NCBI GenBank assembly: GCA_013339765.2
Contig: JABSTR010000946.1
Location: 124,001-188,000, forward strand
Direction: 5' to 3'
Length of the DNA stretch: 64,000 nucleotides
Origin: Haemaphysalis longicornis
Taxonomy: Eukaryota; Arthropoda; Arachnida; Ixodida; Ixodidae
Shown here: positions 1-26,350 of the stretch, piece by piece
Numbering within the stretch: the stretch's first letter is position 1
Layout of the letters: the number at the start of each line of letters is the position of its first letter
Notes under the pieces: generated by a model
What the model was told of the DNA's origin: nothing
What the model saw: the letters and a program-made list of their open reading frames with translations, nothing else
The model's database searches: none
Position numbers and translations under genes: made by a program

Positions 1-190
1 TTAACCTGTCTATTGGCCGGGCAGTTGCACCTCACTGTCGGGACAAGACAGAGAAACCTGACAGACAGCCCTGACAGACCTGTCGTGGACCTTGACTGGC
101 CTGACCAGACAAGACAGACTGACCGGACAGATTGGCCAGACAGACAATGATCAAACAGGCAGACACGTACCTACCGGACGGACAGACAGA
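1..190. repeat. CAGA/GACA-rich low-complexity tract
   Basis: The motifs CAGACAGA, GACAGAC and CCTGAC recur irregularly throughout this stretch. It looks like a decayed simple-sequence tract at the window edge. I see no coding signal. Confidence 0.6.
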
Positions 191-1140
191 CCAAACATTT
201 CGCGTTTAGGTAGCTCAAGAACAACCCTTATCCTAAATGATAAACTGGCCTGTGACGAATGAACCAATGTGACCAAACGGCCTATCCCAGTACCGCCGGG
301 CACCCACCGGTTTCTTTGATGGTTACAGGCGTCTCTGGTCGAGTGCAGGCCTTTGAAAGGGTATTTCACGTTTGGAAAGCTGCCGTTACCCTTTCGAGGG
401 GCCCCTGACCCTTGTCCATCTGGCGGGGCCCCCGGCCATCATGCCGCGTTGCGCCATTGCCGGGGGTGAACGAGTCTGGCGGCATGTCCTGCCACAGGTG
501 GTTGCGAGTTGAGCGTCCACCGTGGCTGTGGAAGGCACCATATGCATTCGTGTGCCTTGGTGGCGCCGGGAACCTACCGGTAAAATAGGTACAAGTGACT
601 CCCCGGCCTGGCGCTCGGCTCTTGTGTGGGTCTACAACGCTTGGGAAGTTCACCCGGCTTGCGCGGGAAATCGCCCCTATGGAAAGGGGCGGCTGCAAAA
701 ATGCAGGAACTTTTTTGTCGCTTATAAAAACCCTTGCGGCGCGTGATAGGTGCAATAGACCAGCAGGGTTAGTCTTCCGTGTTAAGAGGTATTTTCCCTA
801 CATGCAACTTCTGAGTGGTATACCGAGTTGAAGATGCATACCCATTTTCGCGCTAAAGGGTCTATTTTCCGGAGCTTTGAAAATTAAAGTGGAAACTTGT
901 CAAATAGAAATCACTGAAACAGAAGTATTTCTTAGGTGAAACAGCCACACGGGAAGTTTATGCGGTCTTTAAATAGACCTTATCAGGAAAATGCGATCTC
1001 AGCTCCTCTTCAATGCAGCATCTTTTGCTGGTTCCTTCGGGTTCTGTTGAAGATGACCACTCCGTGCCTTTTTTAACAGCAGAGCTGTTTAGGCCAAGCT
1101 TTGCCCGTCCGTCGCACCAAAAAATCTCAAAGCCTCAAGA
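191..1140. other. No recognisable gene or element
   Basis: GC-rich around 400-760 and AT-rich afterwards. Short open frames exist on both strands, but none resembles a known domain and none has convincing splice context with the transporter exons downstream. It may be upstream transporter intron or old repeat. Confidence 0.4.
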
Positions 1141-1145
1141 AAAAA

Positions 1146-1225
1146 AAATGTGGTTAGGAAGGTCTTTGGAATCGAACTCAAGGGCCTGAAACCTGCAACC
1201 TAACCATAGGTGGGCCACCCCAAAG
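1146..1225 (-). repeat. tRNA-like sequence (SINE or tRNA fossil)
   Basis: On the - strand an internal promoter B-box-like stretch (GAGTTCGATTCC) follows a weak A-box-like region by about 45 bases. No clean cloverleaf with paired acceptor stem can be drawn. I read it as a decayed tRNA-derived SINE head rather than a functional tRNA gene. Confidence 0.35.
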
Positions 1226-1289
1226 GCCCGAGGGGTGTGCGGTTAGCAGCGGCGGGACGCAATAATATGTGCAGCTAACCGGAAAGAAA

Positions 1290-1378
1290 AGAAAAACGCT
1301 TATCGTGGTCAGAATCGAACCTGGGTCCCCCCCGCGTTATTAAACCGGCGTGCATCCGATCGAGCTATCATCGCATTC
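1290..1378 (-). repeat. tRNA-like sequence (SINE or tRNA fossil)
   Basis: On the - strand, GATAGCTCGATCGGATGC resembles an A box and AGGTTCGATTCTGA a B box, at tRNA-like spacing. The D stem and T stem do not pair properly and a run of seven G lies before the B box. A tRNA pseudogene or SINE head is likelier than a working tRNA. Confidence 0.4.
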
Positions 1379-1399
1379 CGGGCGCATAGCATTTTACAT

Positions 1400-1922
1400 G
1401 GTTCGTATAGTGCGGGCGTTGGCTTTGGACTCGGCCACTGGTTCTAGAGCGTGCTAACGTGGCCCACTTTGGGAGGGACGTGAAAGGCTGCGGACGAAAC
1501 GATCCGGGCCTGCCAGTCATGGAGAACTTTAAGCGGCAAATTTGAAAATCCCTGTGAGGTGCAACTGGCCCGGTATCTGACGAAGGGAAGGGGGGCCGCC
1601 AGCTGAACTGTTTCTCCAGCCTCGCGACCCTAGCGCAAGCTGCGCCAATTTTTTTTGAACAGGCTTGAGCTCAATGCCGCGAATGTCTGTGTGGGTTCGA
1701 TCTCCCACTAAAAATGACTCCAGAACGGCCTAAACTAAGCCCCTATATTAAACTGTTGCAAAGAACCCCACACACACCTCAACCTTCGATCCAACAATTT
1801 CGTTTTAAGCACCGGTGAACCGATTGTCGATGCTGTACCACTCGCAAAAAAAAAAAAAAACGCTCTCATAAACGCCGAAAACGAGAATCCTGCAGAGACA
1901 CGGCTAAAAAGCGCTTGGAGAT
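1400..1922. other. No recognisable gene or element
   Basis: Contains a B-box-like GGGTTCGATCTCC near 1695 and a short poly-A near 1846. I see nothing else supportable. Confidence 0.3.
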
Positions 1923-2040
1923 GAAGACGAAAGATTAGGAGACACACGACGGCGCTAACGCCATCTCCTAATCTTTCCGACGAAGACGAAAGATTAGGAG
2001 ACACACGACGACGCTAACGCCATCTCCTAATCTTTCGTCC
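1923..2040. repeat. Tandem duplication of a 59-bp hairpin unit
   Basis: Two head-to-tail units (1923-1981 and 1982-2040) differ at very few positions. Each unit has arms GAAAGATTAGGAGA and TCTCCTAATCTTTC around a loop of about 23 bases, so each can fold into a 14-bp hairpin. It may be the remnant of a small foldback element that then duplicated. Confidence 0.8.
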
Positions 2041-2171
2041 CTATCTTCAAGCGCGTTTTAACTATGTACAAGATACAAATAGTCCAACTGTCGATTCTAC
2101 TTCAGTTCTTTCGCTTCACGCTTCAGTGCTTACTCACTTGACAGTCACATATCTATTTGTAGCCAATAACT

Positions 2172-2335
2172 GCGCGACGCCGCCCCAAGATCCTGCCGTA
2201 CTTCAGCGCGGGGTCTTAACGTGTCGTCTGGCTGCGCGACGCGCCGCTAGATCCCAGCGTTTTGACATCAGAGGCCCAAGCGTCGGCAACGGCGCAGGAC
2301 CCTCCATACGGAAGCGGCAAGATGCGGCCGTATAG
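2172..2335 (+). repeat. Degenerate Arg/Asp-rich repeat remnant
   Basis: CAAGATCCTGCCGTACTTC and related stretches resemble the units found more completely at 2500-2870. It looks like an older, decayed outlier of the same repeat-containing coding sequence. Confidence 0.3.
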
Positions 2336-2392
2336 GATCTTGAAGCTCCTTAGGGCGTGGGTCTGTCCATCATCGACGTATGTATGTAGCCA

Positions 2393-2474
2393 CCTCTAGT
2401 TTAGTTCTTGGATTGTTTACTAGATGGCGTGGCTACCTCTAGTTTAGTTCTTGGATTGTTTACTAGATGGCGGG
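2393..2474. repeat. 43-bp direct tandem duplication
   Basis: CCTCTAGTTTAGTTCTTGG starts at 2393 and again at 2436, and the identity runs through TACTAGATGGCG at the end of both units. It directly precedes the repeat-rich reading frame at 2476-2925. Confidence 0.85.
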
Positions 2475-2475
2475 G

Positions 2476-2925
2476 AGCGTTGTAATAAAATCCGTTCGCT
2501 GTTGGCGCGCGCTCGGAGTCGCCCGATGGATAAGGCTGCAGATGTGCGAGCCCGCGAGGCAGAAGCGCTCCGTGAAGCTGCGCGAGCGCCGTCCTCCGCG
2601 GGCCAAGCGTGTCCTGCTCGCACCCCCAAGATCCCGCGTTCGAGAACGGGAGGCCAAGCGTGTCCTGGCTGGCGCGACGACCCTGCCGCCGAAGCCCACG
2701 CTTCGAGCGGAAGAGGACCCAAAACGTCAGAGCAACGGCGCAGGACCGCTGCGAGCGAAGCGCACGTCTCGGCAGCGAGACCCCGATCTCCAAAACGTCA
2801 GAGAACGGAAGCGCGAGAAACGCGATCAGGCAGCTCAGACCCTCAAGAGCTGCCTGAGCGCGGTTAAGCAACATCAGGCGTTACGCTCGGCCAATGTGTG
2901 CCGACGCGAACGGTTTAACTGACAG
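2476..2925 (+). pseudogene. Decayed repeat-coded basic/acidic protein, probably TE-derived
   Basis: In pieces of several + frames the translation shows REAEALREAAR, REREAKRVLA and RERKREKRDQ, with underlying DNA units of about 36 bp (AACGGGAGGCCAAGCGTGTC and variants). Frame changes between units show it is broken. The charged, helical repeat style resembles repeat ORFs that are multicopy in tick genomes; that link is from general knowledge. No enzyme domain is visible. It could instead be an upstream exon of unknown function, but the frame changes argue against that. Confidence 0.35.
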
Positions 2926-3599
2926 AGTCACGTTTTACCGATGATTTCCCCTCAGGAGCTTCGCCCACTCATCATCATTCACCCCGTGGATATGCTGTGA
3001 ATTTTTTTATGCGCGAGGCTCTTTTAATTTTTCCTGTCCGCAGTTAAAAATAGGAAGAAAATGCGAGCGCACGTACGTGTGTGCGTGCCTCGCGGCGACC
3101 ACCGAGTGTCCCCGCCGCACGTTTGTCCAGACAAGCATACCCACTTAGGGAGATTGGCCAAGATTTGACAAAAACAAACGAGCGTTCGCCGTAATTGTGG
3201 CAACACTTACTAGGAACGAGAAAGACGCGTCATAGCATACGCCCTCCAAGGTGATGTCTGATGATCATCACTTCCAAAAAATGAAAGGAGCTCACACTTA
3301 CAGCAGCAATGATGTATGTAGTAAAGGTCTTTGTGGCAGCGAAGAAGCAAATTGGCTGCAATCGTGAACTTAAACCGTTGTGATGGGCGTGAAGGTTGCG
3401 TACAACTTCGCTACCTTCAGGTCTTACGCGCGTGAGCTTCCTTCATTTTTTTTTTTTTTTTCGAATCTGACTCCACATTTTCAGCGAAGCAGGTGGACTC
3501 GTACGACGCCAATTTTGCTCTTCAAGGCGATTTGTCATCTTCGTACACGTCCATTTGTGCGGGGGCTAACGCATTCCTCGGCGTCCGCTAACCACGCAG
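2926..3599. other. No recognisable element
   Basis: Mixed composition with a poly-T tract near 3448. Probably intron of the ABCA-type gene, upstream of its first visible exon. Confidence 0.35.
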
Positions 3600-19098
<15,499 letters not shown>

Positions 19099-19528
19099 AC
19101 CGTGGGCCGCTTATAACCGGCCTTTCCACCGATTGCGGGGCGGCCTCCAGGTTTTTCCGCCACTTCCCGTTGCGCCCTACGGGATGCAGCGAACTCTTTA
19201 TGCGTATTACCTAGGCCGTTTACATACTTAGCGCACAACCGTGTAAATGTTGTATATAATCGATAATCGCCCGTACCACTACTTGTTCAATTTATGTGAT
19301 TTTCATCGAATTCTTAGGACTGCCGCGACATAATGATTAGATAAATGTGCATGTATATAATCGAAACCAGTGTCATCGTACATATTGACCACACAGCCGT
19401 GCACATGTTGTGTATAGTGGACATGTACACGGCAGTTGTATATATGTATACATGTTGTATATATGTCGTACACATAGCCGCCCTTTTTTTTTACCCGTTC
19501 AATTTATTTCCGTCGAAATGAGTTTTAA
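19099..19528. other. Downstream flank of ABCA gene
   Basis: Probably 3' UTR and beyond. TATATATGT/GTACACATG-rich stretches repeat imperfectly between 19210 and 19470 (TGTAAATGTTGTATATA, ACATGTTGTGTATAGT). I do not see a canonical AATAAA close to the stop. Confidence 0.4.
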
Positions 19529-20103
19529 AGGGACCCAGAAAAGCTTTGTGAAGGTGGCAATCAAATGCATTCAGGTGGTAGAACACATAACGGGGGATTT
19601 TTGAGCCAAGTGTGAGCCCCATACGTTGTACGAATAATTTGCAAACAATTTTCGAAGATAGCCTTTCTCAGCCGATGAGCGTGACGCCGAAGCGAGCCGA
19701 TCGCTGCTGACGCAACGGCGAGCCGCCCCCTAATTCGCCCAATCGCCGGCGAGGTCGGCCGCCGGCAACGTCACTGCCATTGGCTTCCGGCTTGCTCTTC
19801 CTCCTTCCCTGCGCGATCCCGAGGCTAAGGCGGGTCCGCAGCGATTGACGCGTGCCTAGGCGCAGGAATGTCGCTAGCGCAGAACGGAAGTCGAGCGTCG
19901 GGATGTCACATCCCAGCTGCTTTGAAAGAAGCAGAGAGGGAGGAGGAGTCGATCGGCAAGGGGGGAGAGGTGCACTTAATTGTTTCTGGCGGAGCTAATA
20001 CTGAATGTAGATCAATAATTCCAACGGCATTGCATCGCTATATTGGTGCTACGCGACAATACAGGCCTTTTGTAACTTTGACAAAAGGCTTTTCTGGGTC
20101 CCT
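19529..20103. mobile_element. 575-bp TTAA-flanked MITE (AGGGACCCAGAAAAGC family)
   Basis: Left AGGGACCCAGAAAAGC and right GCTTTTCTGGGTCCCT are perfect inverses; TTAA at 19525-19528 and 20104-20107. No coding capacity. Confidence 0.9.
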
Positions 20104-20246
20104 TTAAGATTTCTGCAACATTACGATTACGTTGACAATTGTGAACGCCCGGCATCACACACTATGCGCATCGCCGTCCATGGCTTCCGTAGGTGAGCAC
20201 AGAACTGTTCAGTTTTCATAATCGATGCTGCTGAACAGTGTATATA

Positions 20247-20789
20247 CAGTCGAGTCCACTTGTAACGATACCGTTTATAACAATATATCGGATATAACGA
20301 TGAACAGCTAAGGCACCGTCAACTTTTGTATTCTTTCTATGGTAAAATAAACCGCTTATTACAATGCTCCAGTGCCACGATATCGGATATAACGATTGAA
20401 TCCGGTTATATTGTGCACCAAAAGTGCAACAGTGATGACTCTAATGACGCTGTTGCTCAGCCTATTCATGTAGTGTCTTCGTAGGAGGCCCAATGCGAGA
20501 CACAGCCCTTCGGGCACTTTGTTTCCGCCAAGGGCACTTACCTCAGCTAGGTTAAGCACCTTCAGATTCTCTTGAAAATGATTTGCGCTAGCTTAACACG
20601 TGGCAAACAAAGGTGACCGACTGTGGCTTCTTTTCTGCAAATGAGTAGTAGCACGACCTCGCTGGCATGCGAATAAAATGTTTTGAGCTCTGTTCCGTCC
20701 TTTTATTTGGCAACCCGCTTATAACAATTATCGGTTATAACGATAGGATTTCCTTGGCACTTGGATATTGTTATAAGTGGACTAGACTG
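20247..20789. mobile_element. 543-bp pogo/Tigger-like MITE (Cys-free, non-coding)
   Basis: Left CAGTCGAGTCCACTTGTAAC, right TTATAAGTGGACTAGACTG, TA on the left. Subterminal GGATATAACGAT/TATAACGATAGG words repeat inside. Same tip style as 5924-6567 and 32682-33709 but a distinct family. Confidence 0.85.
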
Positions 20790-22530
20790 CAGTACATTGT
20801 GACCCATTATATCGTGCATAGGCGATAACCACTGCTACATGTCCCGGTTTCGTTTTCGTTTGTAGCTAATCGAAATTTACTCCAGTGTGCTCAATGTAAG
20901 CAACAGTATGGTCTGCCTGAGAGAAAGCCGTCCCGATTTTTCGCTGTATCCTCGGAAATGTATTCAACGAATTGTGCGTGCGGGTGTGCTTGCAAGATGG
21001 AACAATAATGCCGTTCATTTCGCTATTTGTAACGGAATGCTCGTGTGTCCTGAAGTTTACCAACAAAATAATTGCGAACATTCAGGCGCTTGCAGACATT
21101 TGTCACGAACCACGAGAACCACGAACCAAAACAATACCGCTATTCATATCGCATATCTTTTAAATAAAAAAATGCCCGCGTATCCGAGTATGCGCCCTGC
21201 CAAGTAAATGCGTCCATTCTTTACCGCTCAGCCCTCATGCTGCCTTTCTTGTCTGGCTCCACCCAAGATAACACGCTACGTGTTATCTTGGGAGGAGCGG
21301 CAAATATCTGAACCATCGCGGCAAATATCTGAACGCCGCTTTTAAATTCAGCGCCGATAACAACCCCTAGCACAAATTTTCAACACATTAACATCCACTT
21401 TCTCGCATGTGGAACTTCTTTTTCGCGATCAGATTGATTAGAAGAGTGGCGACAAGCTGTTGCTATCACGGTCTGCGCCGGTTCGAGTAGCAGTGATAAT
21501 AAAAACCGACGACGGCGAAGACATCGCCGGCCTAATCGCCTGGCCAAATAAAGTTGTTCTGTCTGCCGGGTGGCAGCGACTCATCCGAGTCTGACGATTC
21601 AGACGACATGTCGACTGCGCGGGCGAGGGCGGACCATGTGCAATCGTAGCAGACGATGCGGCGAACGTCCCTGACGTCACGGGTAAGACCGTGACGTAAA
21701 ACTGGCCCGCTTGCAGGCTGGCCTTCGAACGGCCATTTTCCCGCGCGGCGACCAAATTTGAAATTGGTTGCAATAAACGTGCTATAATTAATTCTGTATT
21801 GGCGGCTGACGGCTTTCGGTTCGATTTTCGTAATTACTGGGCCAATACGTATTCTTAACAGCATAAAAACTGAAAGCGAGAAATTTCGTGTCAGTACTCC
21901 TTTAAACCCGGTCCTTGATGTCGCTAAGCTGACACCGAAGAGAGATCACACACAGGACGAAGAACCTCTCACTACCCACGATTTTCATGGCAAAAGCATG
22001 AGATACCTTATCAAACGCGAGGGGTCAACATTAACGGTACCAAGAGAGACGCCGCTGTATTCAGAGAAGATAAAATATTCGCCGTGTCTCGAGTTCCGTC
22101 CGACGGTATTATAAGCACTCCACTATATCGACGTCCACCGGCGTTTTGTAACAAAATTGCCGCGTCTGGCACTACATCCCTCTAGATAACGTGAAGCTAG
22201 GCAACCTAACCTAAACATAACATAACAACACGGCCTAACGCACACGAAGAAATCGTTTAAAACGCCGAAACTAACCTGAGCCATAAAAATTATAGCTCAA
22301 TTTAGAGATGAAAAAAAGGCAGCATCTACACTCCGTGGATGATGGCGAGGGTGCGGAGTACGGGGACTCGAAATGATATCCACGTTGCGCCTCGAGTGAC
22401 ATCCGATTTGCTCCCCGATCGTCATTCGACTTGAGCCGTGATTTGCACCTTAATTATTCCCTAAAGGAAACTGCAACTCACGGCTCAAATCGAATTTCGC
22501 TTGATTTTCGCTTGATGGTGGTGTGCGCAC
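20790..22530. other. Intergenic, small hairpin, MITE end, 21-bp duplication
   Basis: CCCAAGATAACACG and its inverse flank a 3-base loop at 21263-21293. A 21-bp direct duplication (CGGCAAATATCTGAAC) follows at 21299-21337. At 21880-21901 the sequence TTTCGTGTCAGTACTCCT, followed by TTAA, is the right end of the MITE family complete at 60109-60881; its left end is not visible here. No gene recognised. Confidence 0.6.
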
Positions 22531-22534
22531 GGAT

Positions 22535-22745
22535 GGACGCGGACGGACATTAGGAGGTCCTAAGGTACTCCGCATCATTACAGGCGAGGGAGTAAGCCGG
22601 TTTGACGACTGACACTAACTCTGTCTAGTCTACCAGACACAGGCTCGAATCCTGCCGGTGCCTGTGTGATTTTTTGCGACTGTAAATGCTATTAGCACGG
22701 ACGCGGACGGACATTTTGCGGTCCTAAGGTGCTGCGCACCTAAAA
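22535..22745. repeat. Pair of about 40-bp direct repeats with tRNA-like middle
   Basis: GGACGCGGACGGACATT followed by GGTCCTAAGGT occurs at 22537 and again at 22697. Between them CAGGCTCGAATCCTGCC resembles a B box. Possibly SINE fragments. Confidence 0.5.
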
Positions 22746-22754
22746 AAAACGAGT

Positions 22755-22850
22755 GAAGAGCCGGTCTCGAACCATGCACTGTCCTTGGGATCAAGAAGCT
22801 AAGGCCGATCCTCTACACTACAACGACAGACGCTTCGACCGGTGCTAGCC
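22755..22850 (-). repeat. tRNA-like sequence with intact A and B boxes
   Basis: On the - strand TAGTGTAGAGG fits the A-box consensus TRGYNNARNGG and GGTTCGAGACC fits the B box, about 45 bases apart. GGATC/GATCC could pair as an anticodon-arm-like stem. Acceptor stem pairing is not convincing, so SINE or tRNA pseudogene is more likely than a working tRNA. Confidence 0.45.
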
Positions 22851-23189
22851 TACTCTTAAATATTCGAATGTCGTCGGATGCGGGGCAGGCGCCAAGTTTG
22901 TTACCACAGCGCCAACCTGCACCCCGCCCGAGGGACAACGAGAGTTACGAGACTTAACCCTATAGTTATTAAGTAAGCTATCAGAGTACCACTACTTAGG
23001 TGCGCAATTAAGTCAGCAACGGCGGAAATTTGGGTGCGTATCAGTGTTGAAAGATTGCCGCTTCTAAGTGGATTCGCAGCTAACTTCGACCGGGTCGTTA
23101 AAAACACTGCCGAAGACGCAGCAAAACGACATGTTCGCACACACTTCCTCTGCTGAAATTCGGCTACACTCGTTATCTTTGATTAGCGT

Positions 23190-23356
23190 TCGGAATGACG
23201 TCAACGAAATGACGGCGCCCATGAACCGGCGCGCAGCGTAAACGATTGTCACGTGATGCGAACTGACCAATGATCATGGCGGTGGCACGGAACAATATAG
23301 AAGAAAAGAGTGCCGATACTCCGAAATCTTATCCTTGTATGTTCCACGTGACAGGT
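23190..23356 (+). other. Candidate promoter plus first coding exon of an unknown gene
   Basis: Within 80 bases lie a near-perfect CRE (ATGACGTCAA), an E-box (TCACGTGA) and CCAAT, then ATC-ATGGCGG, a good translation start context near 23276. The frame MAVARNNIEEKSADTPKSYP continues to a consensus donor GACAG|GTGAGC near 23354. I recognise no family and see no partner exon. It could also be chance. Confidence 0.25.
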
Positions 23357-24182
23357 GAGCGTGACGGCACACGAGTAGAACAGGTGCAAGTGAAGGAGAG
23401 CTCTCACTGCGGACAGCTGGCGCGGGAACTGCGGATGCCGGTCGGAGTGAGTCGCGTCAAAAGACGAACAAACGAAAGCGCAGAAATTCACGCTAGCGCG
23501 TTATAGCAGCAAAGAAGTCAACAGATCTAGGCCTTCGCCTTCAAAGCACGCAAGCAGGTATGAGTCGAGGAATTTTAGATGCGACGCATCTCTTGCTCTC
23601 GGGCTTGTCCCTCCTGCGTCGTCGTCGCGGCGTCCGTCCCCATCCCTCCTCCGTTCTTCTCTCCCACAGCTGTGTGCAACACTCTCACTCCGGCTCATTA
23701 GCATACCACAGCTGGCGCGCTTGTTTGGCGCGCGCTTCGCTGCGTTAACAACTGCTCCCGTGCGCGCAAGTGCGCGCATGCGCGACTCTCCTCCGTTGTC
23801 GCCTCTCCTTCAATCGCTGTGAATATAAAGCGGGTATCGCGCCGCGGCGGTTCAGCCAAGCGCTCGCTCTTGCACTGACGTGACCTCGCTTTGACTACTT
23901 CGTTGAACCCCCCGATGCATCGCATCACACCAGGGTTCCCTCGCGGGAAGATGGGCGTAATTTTTTATATTAACGACAGAGCAGGTGTAAACTCTCTTAA
24001 AACGAGCATTCGGTGCGATATGTCAGGGGCTCTAGCCCTGTAGGGGGCATCAGCCCAGGTCGTGGGCGGCCGCCTGGGGCGAAAGAGCTTATCATTGAAA
24101 AACACGTCTGAACGGTAAGCATTTGGCTAAGCAATATTCTTCGTTAAGAAATATTCTTCGTTGCTTATACAAAACCCACGTG
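23357..24182. other. No recognisable gene or element
   Basis: CpG- and CGCG-containing around 23690-23900, then AT-richer. No open frame with recognisable motifs. Confidence 0.35.
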
Positions 24183-24449
24183 CTATTTAACTGCGTCACC
24201 CCAGTCGTTGACAATGCAACTGATGCAAAGCTCTGCTTTAGCAAAGACTTTTAGCAAAGACTCAAGCAAAATCTCTGCTGAGCACCCGCATCTTGCGCCT
24301 AGGCACTGAAGGAATCTGCTTGAAATCTGCTTGCACAGGTTGCTGCGCTGTTTAAGCCTTTCTTTCAGACGACGTCGTGATTGGCCTGTGTAGGCTCTCC
24401 CACATGTCAGAGATGTACTACAAACTTCTGCGCATGCTTGATGGGGCAC
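24183..24449 (-). mobile_element. Penelope-like element remnant, GIY-YIG endonuclease domain
   Basis: The - strand frame reads TSLTCGRAYTGQSRRRLKER, closely resembling the SCGxxYxGQTGRxxxxRLxEH segment of the C-terminal GIY-YIG endonuclease in Penelope-like retroelements, followed by a Cys-rich part (CLGARCGCSAE) like their CxxCGCxPxF motif. The reverse transcriptase part is missing upstream. A short decayed fragment. Confidence 0.6.
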
Positions 24450-26230
24450 CCATGTGGCCCATCATTTCCTATTTTTTTTTTCCTTCACAGCAAGGCAGGC
24501 CAACTTTTTAGGTTCCGTCATTGGTATTCTATTTCGTCGTCGTATCTCTCACCTTTTTTTACGAGTGTCAACTTTCACCAACTCACCCTTTCGTCCCCTG
24601 TTACTCAGACCTATTCAGGTCGCCAACGATAATCACTGATATGCCATCTTGTTCGATTCATGCAAAAGTGCCTTTGCATAAAGTTCTAAATGTCTGCTTT
24701 GAGGTGCTTCTATCGCGCTAACCTAATCCTGCAGATGACTTAATTCTGCATTGTCTCTGCCGTGCATTCCATACAAGAACCTGCCTATATATGTTGACGC
24801 GTCTTTCCCGGGTTTTCGATCACCTTTGTTTTATTAGAATTTTTTTTTCGTTTTTTTGCGTCTTAACTGATTGCGCTCAAGCATGTCGTGTCCCCCTTGT
24901 TTATATTAAAGAACTTGCCACTATAGCAGCAACCATAACCCCATGCGCAATTAGACGTGTATCGGTGTATTTAAGTTGGTGTTGCCAAATATATCCCTTG
25001 CGCCATGGTTCATCATTACGTGTGCCAAAGTCTTGTCCTCCCCCTAATTTTTCTGGCCACGTGGTTTGCACGCGACTCCTACTCGGACCATGTGGTCACA
25101 TGTTTGCATCTGGAGAGATATCGTGCCAAGGACTTTGTAAAATTAGTGCTATATGAATGGAACAGGGGGTGGATCCGACAGTGAAAGTGAGGCCCTAACA
25201 GAGGTGGTGGGGTCTAGAACTCGTCACAAGGGAACCCTTCACAGCAAACTCCTCATAGGTGAACACGTCAATTGAGTAGAAGTCGTCATAGGTCATCTCG
25301 CACTAGGGAAACTCGTAACCCAGGACAACTGGACAGTTGTCCATGCCGTAACAATTTACGTTTTTCGTTAATCATGCTCAAATAAAATATACAGGATTTC
25401 GTATAATTCTCTACTTATGTGTCAACAATCTTACGCCCCACCTTCGATTCAACGACCCCACGTTTCCTTGGTGGTCTTGGAGGAACACGCCAGACCAGGC
25501 AGTGCACTTTGTTGGTTTTTGTGTGCTTTGTTCAGCTAATTGACCATATGGTGTTTTGTTTGCTCGTTCTCAATTTTTTTTTTCAATTTATATACTATTT
25601 TTATTTCCAGGTAATCGGGTGACGGCGCTGTATTGAGTAGACCGTTGATGATTTCTCTATTTTTGGTGTTTACTATTTTGATCTTACAGTTTTGTTGTGC
25701 CTTATGATGAAAAGGTAAAAGAGTATGGGCTAAAAAACTCAGGCATGCTAGGATGCAACTAGAAGGGGGAGAGATGAAAACGAACCAACCTGTAGTATGG
25801 TAACTAATCTTGTAACTAATCCTAAGCAAGGCATCGAGAGCAGTAGGACAAGGCTTGGTAACCTCTTCGCAACCGAACTCAGTGCACATTAAGAATTACG
25901 AAGGCAGGAATCGGGAGAGACTTTTGCTAGCGTTCCAGTTAGGTTTTTGACATTGGACCCACAAGCGCCAAGAAGTGCCTTACTGATGCAGAACATAGGC
26001 GGAGAAATATTTAAATTGCGTCGACACAAAATCGGTTTATACAAAAAAGTACGATGCATATGGAGGCATTATAGTCTATAGGCCACAATGCCGTGATACA
26101 TATGGTTCGGATCAGAGGGGGAACTAGAGACATACGGAGATTCGTTATGGCAATACCACCTGCACATTACATAGCGAGGAGAGAACTAAAAAACGTACTG
26201 CAAATTTTGTTGCAAGAAAAAAACGGGAAA
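24450..26230. other. No recognisable gene or element
   Basis: AT-rich intergenic sequence with several short poly-T stretches. No supportable feature found. Confidence 0.4.
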
Positions 26231-26235
26231 AACAC

Positions 26236-26350
26236 TTTCGATAAAACGGCTTCGGTAAAGCGTCCATCGATAAAGCGGCGTTCGATAAAACGGCGTTCGA
26301 TAAAACGGCTTCGATAAGACGGCGTTCGATAAAACGGCGTTCGATAAACT
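26236..26350. repeat. 15-bp minisatellite, about 7 units
   Basis: Unit GGCGTTCGATAAAAC with variants (one unit 14 bases). In one + frame it reads SIKRRSIKRR. The motif TTCGATAAAACGG resembles pogo-like TIR words, so it may have amplified from such an end. Confidence 0.88.

Noticed and set aside
2451..2867. Genuine host gene with charged repeats
   Set aside because: The repeat periodicity changes frame several times, which points to a broken, repeat-derived sequence.
22755..22850. Functional tRNA gene on the - strand
   Set aside because: Internal promoter boxes are perfect, but no convincing acceptor stem; sits among other SINE-like fragments.
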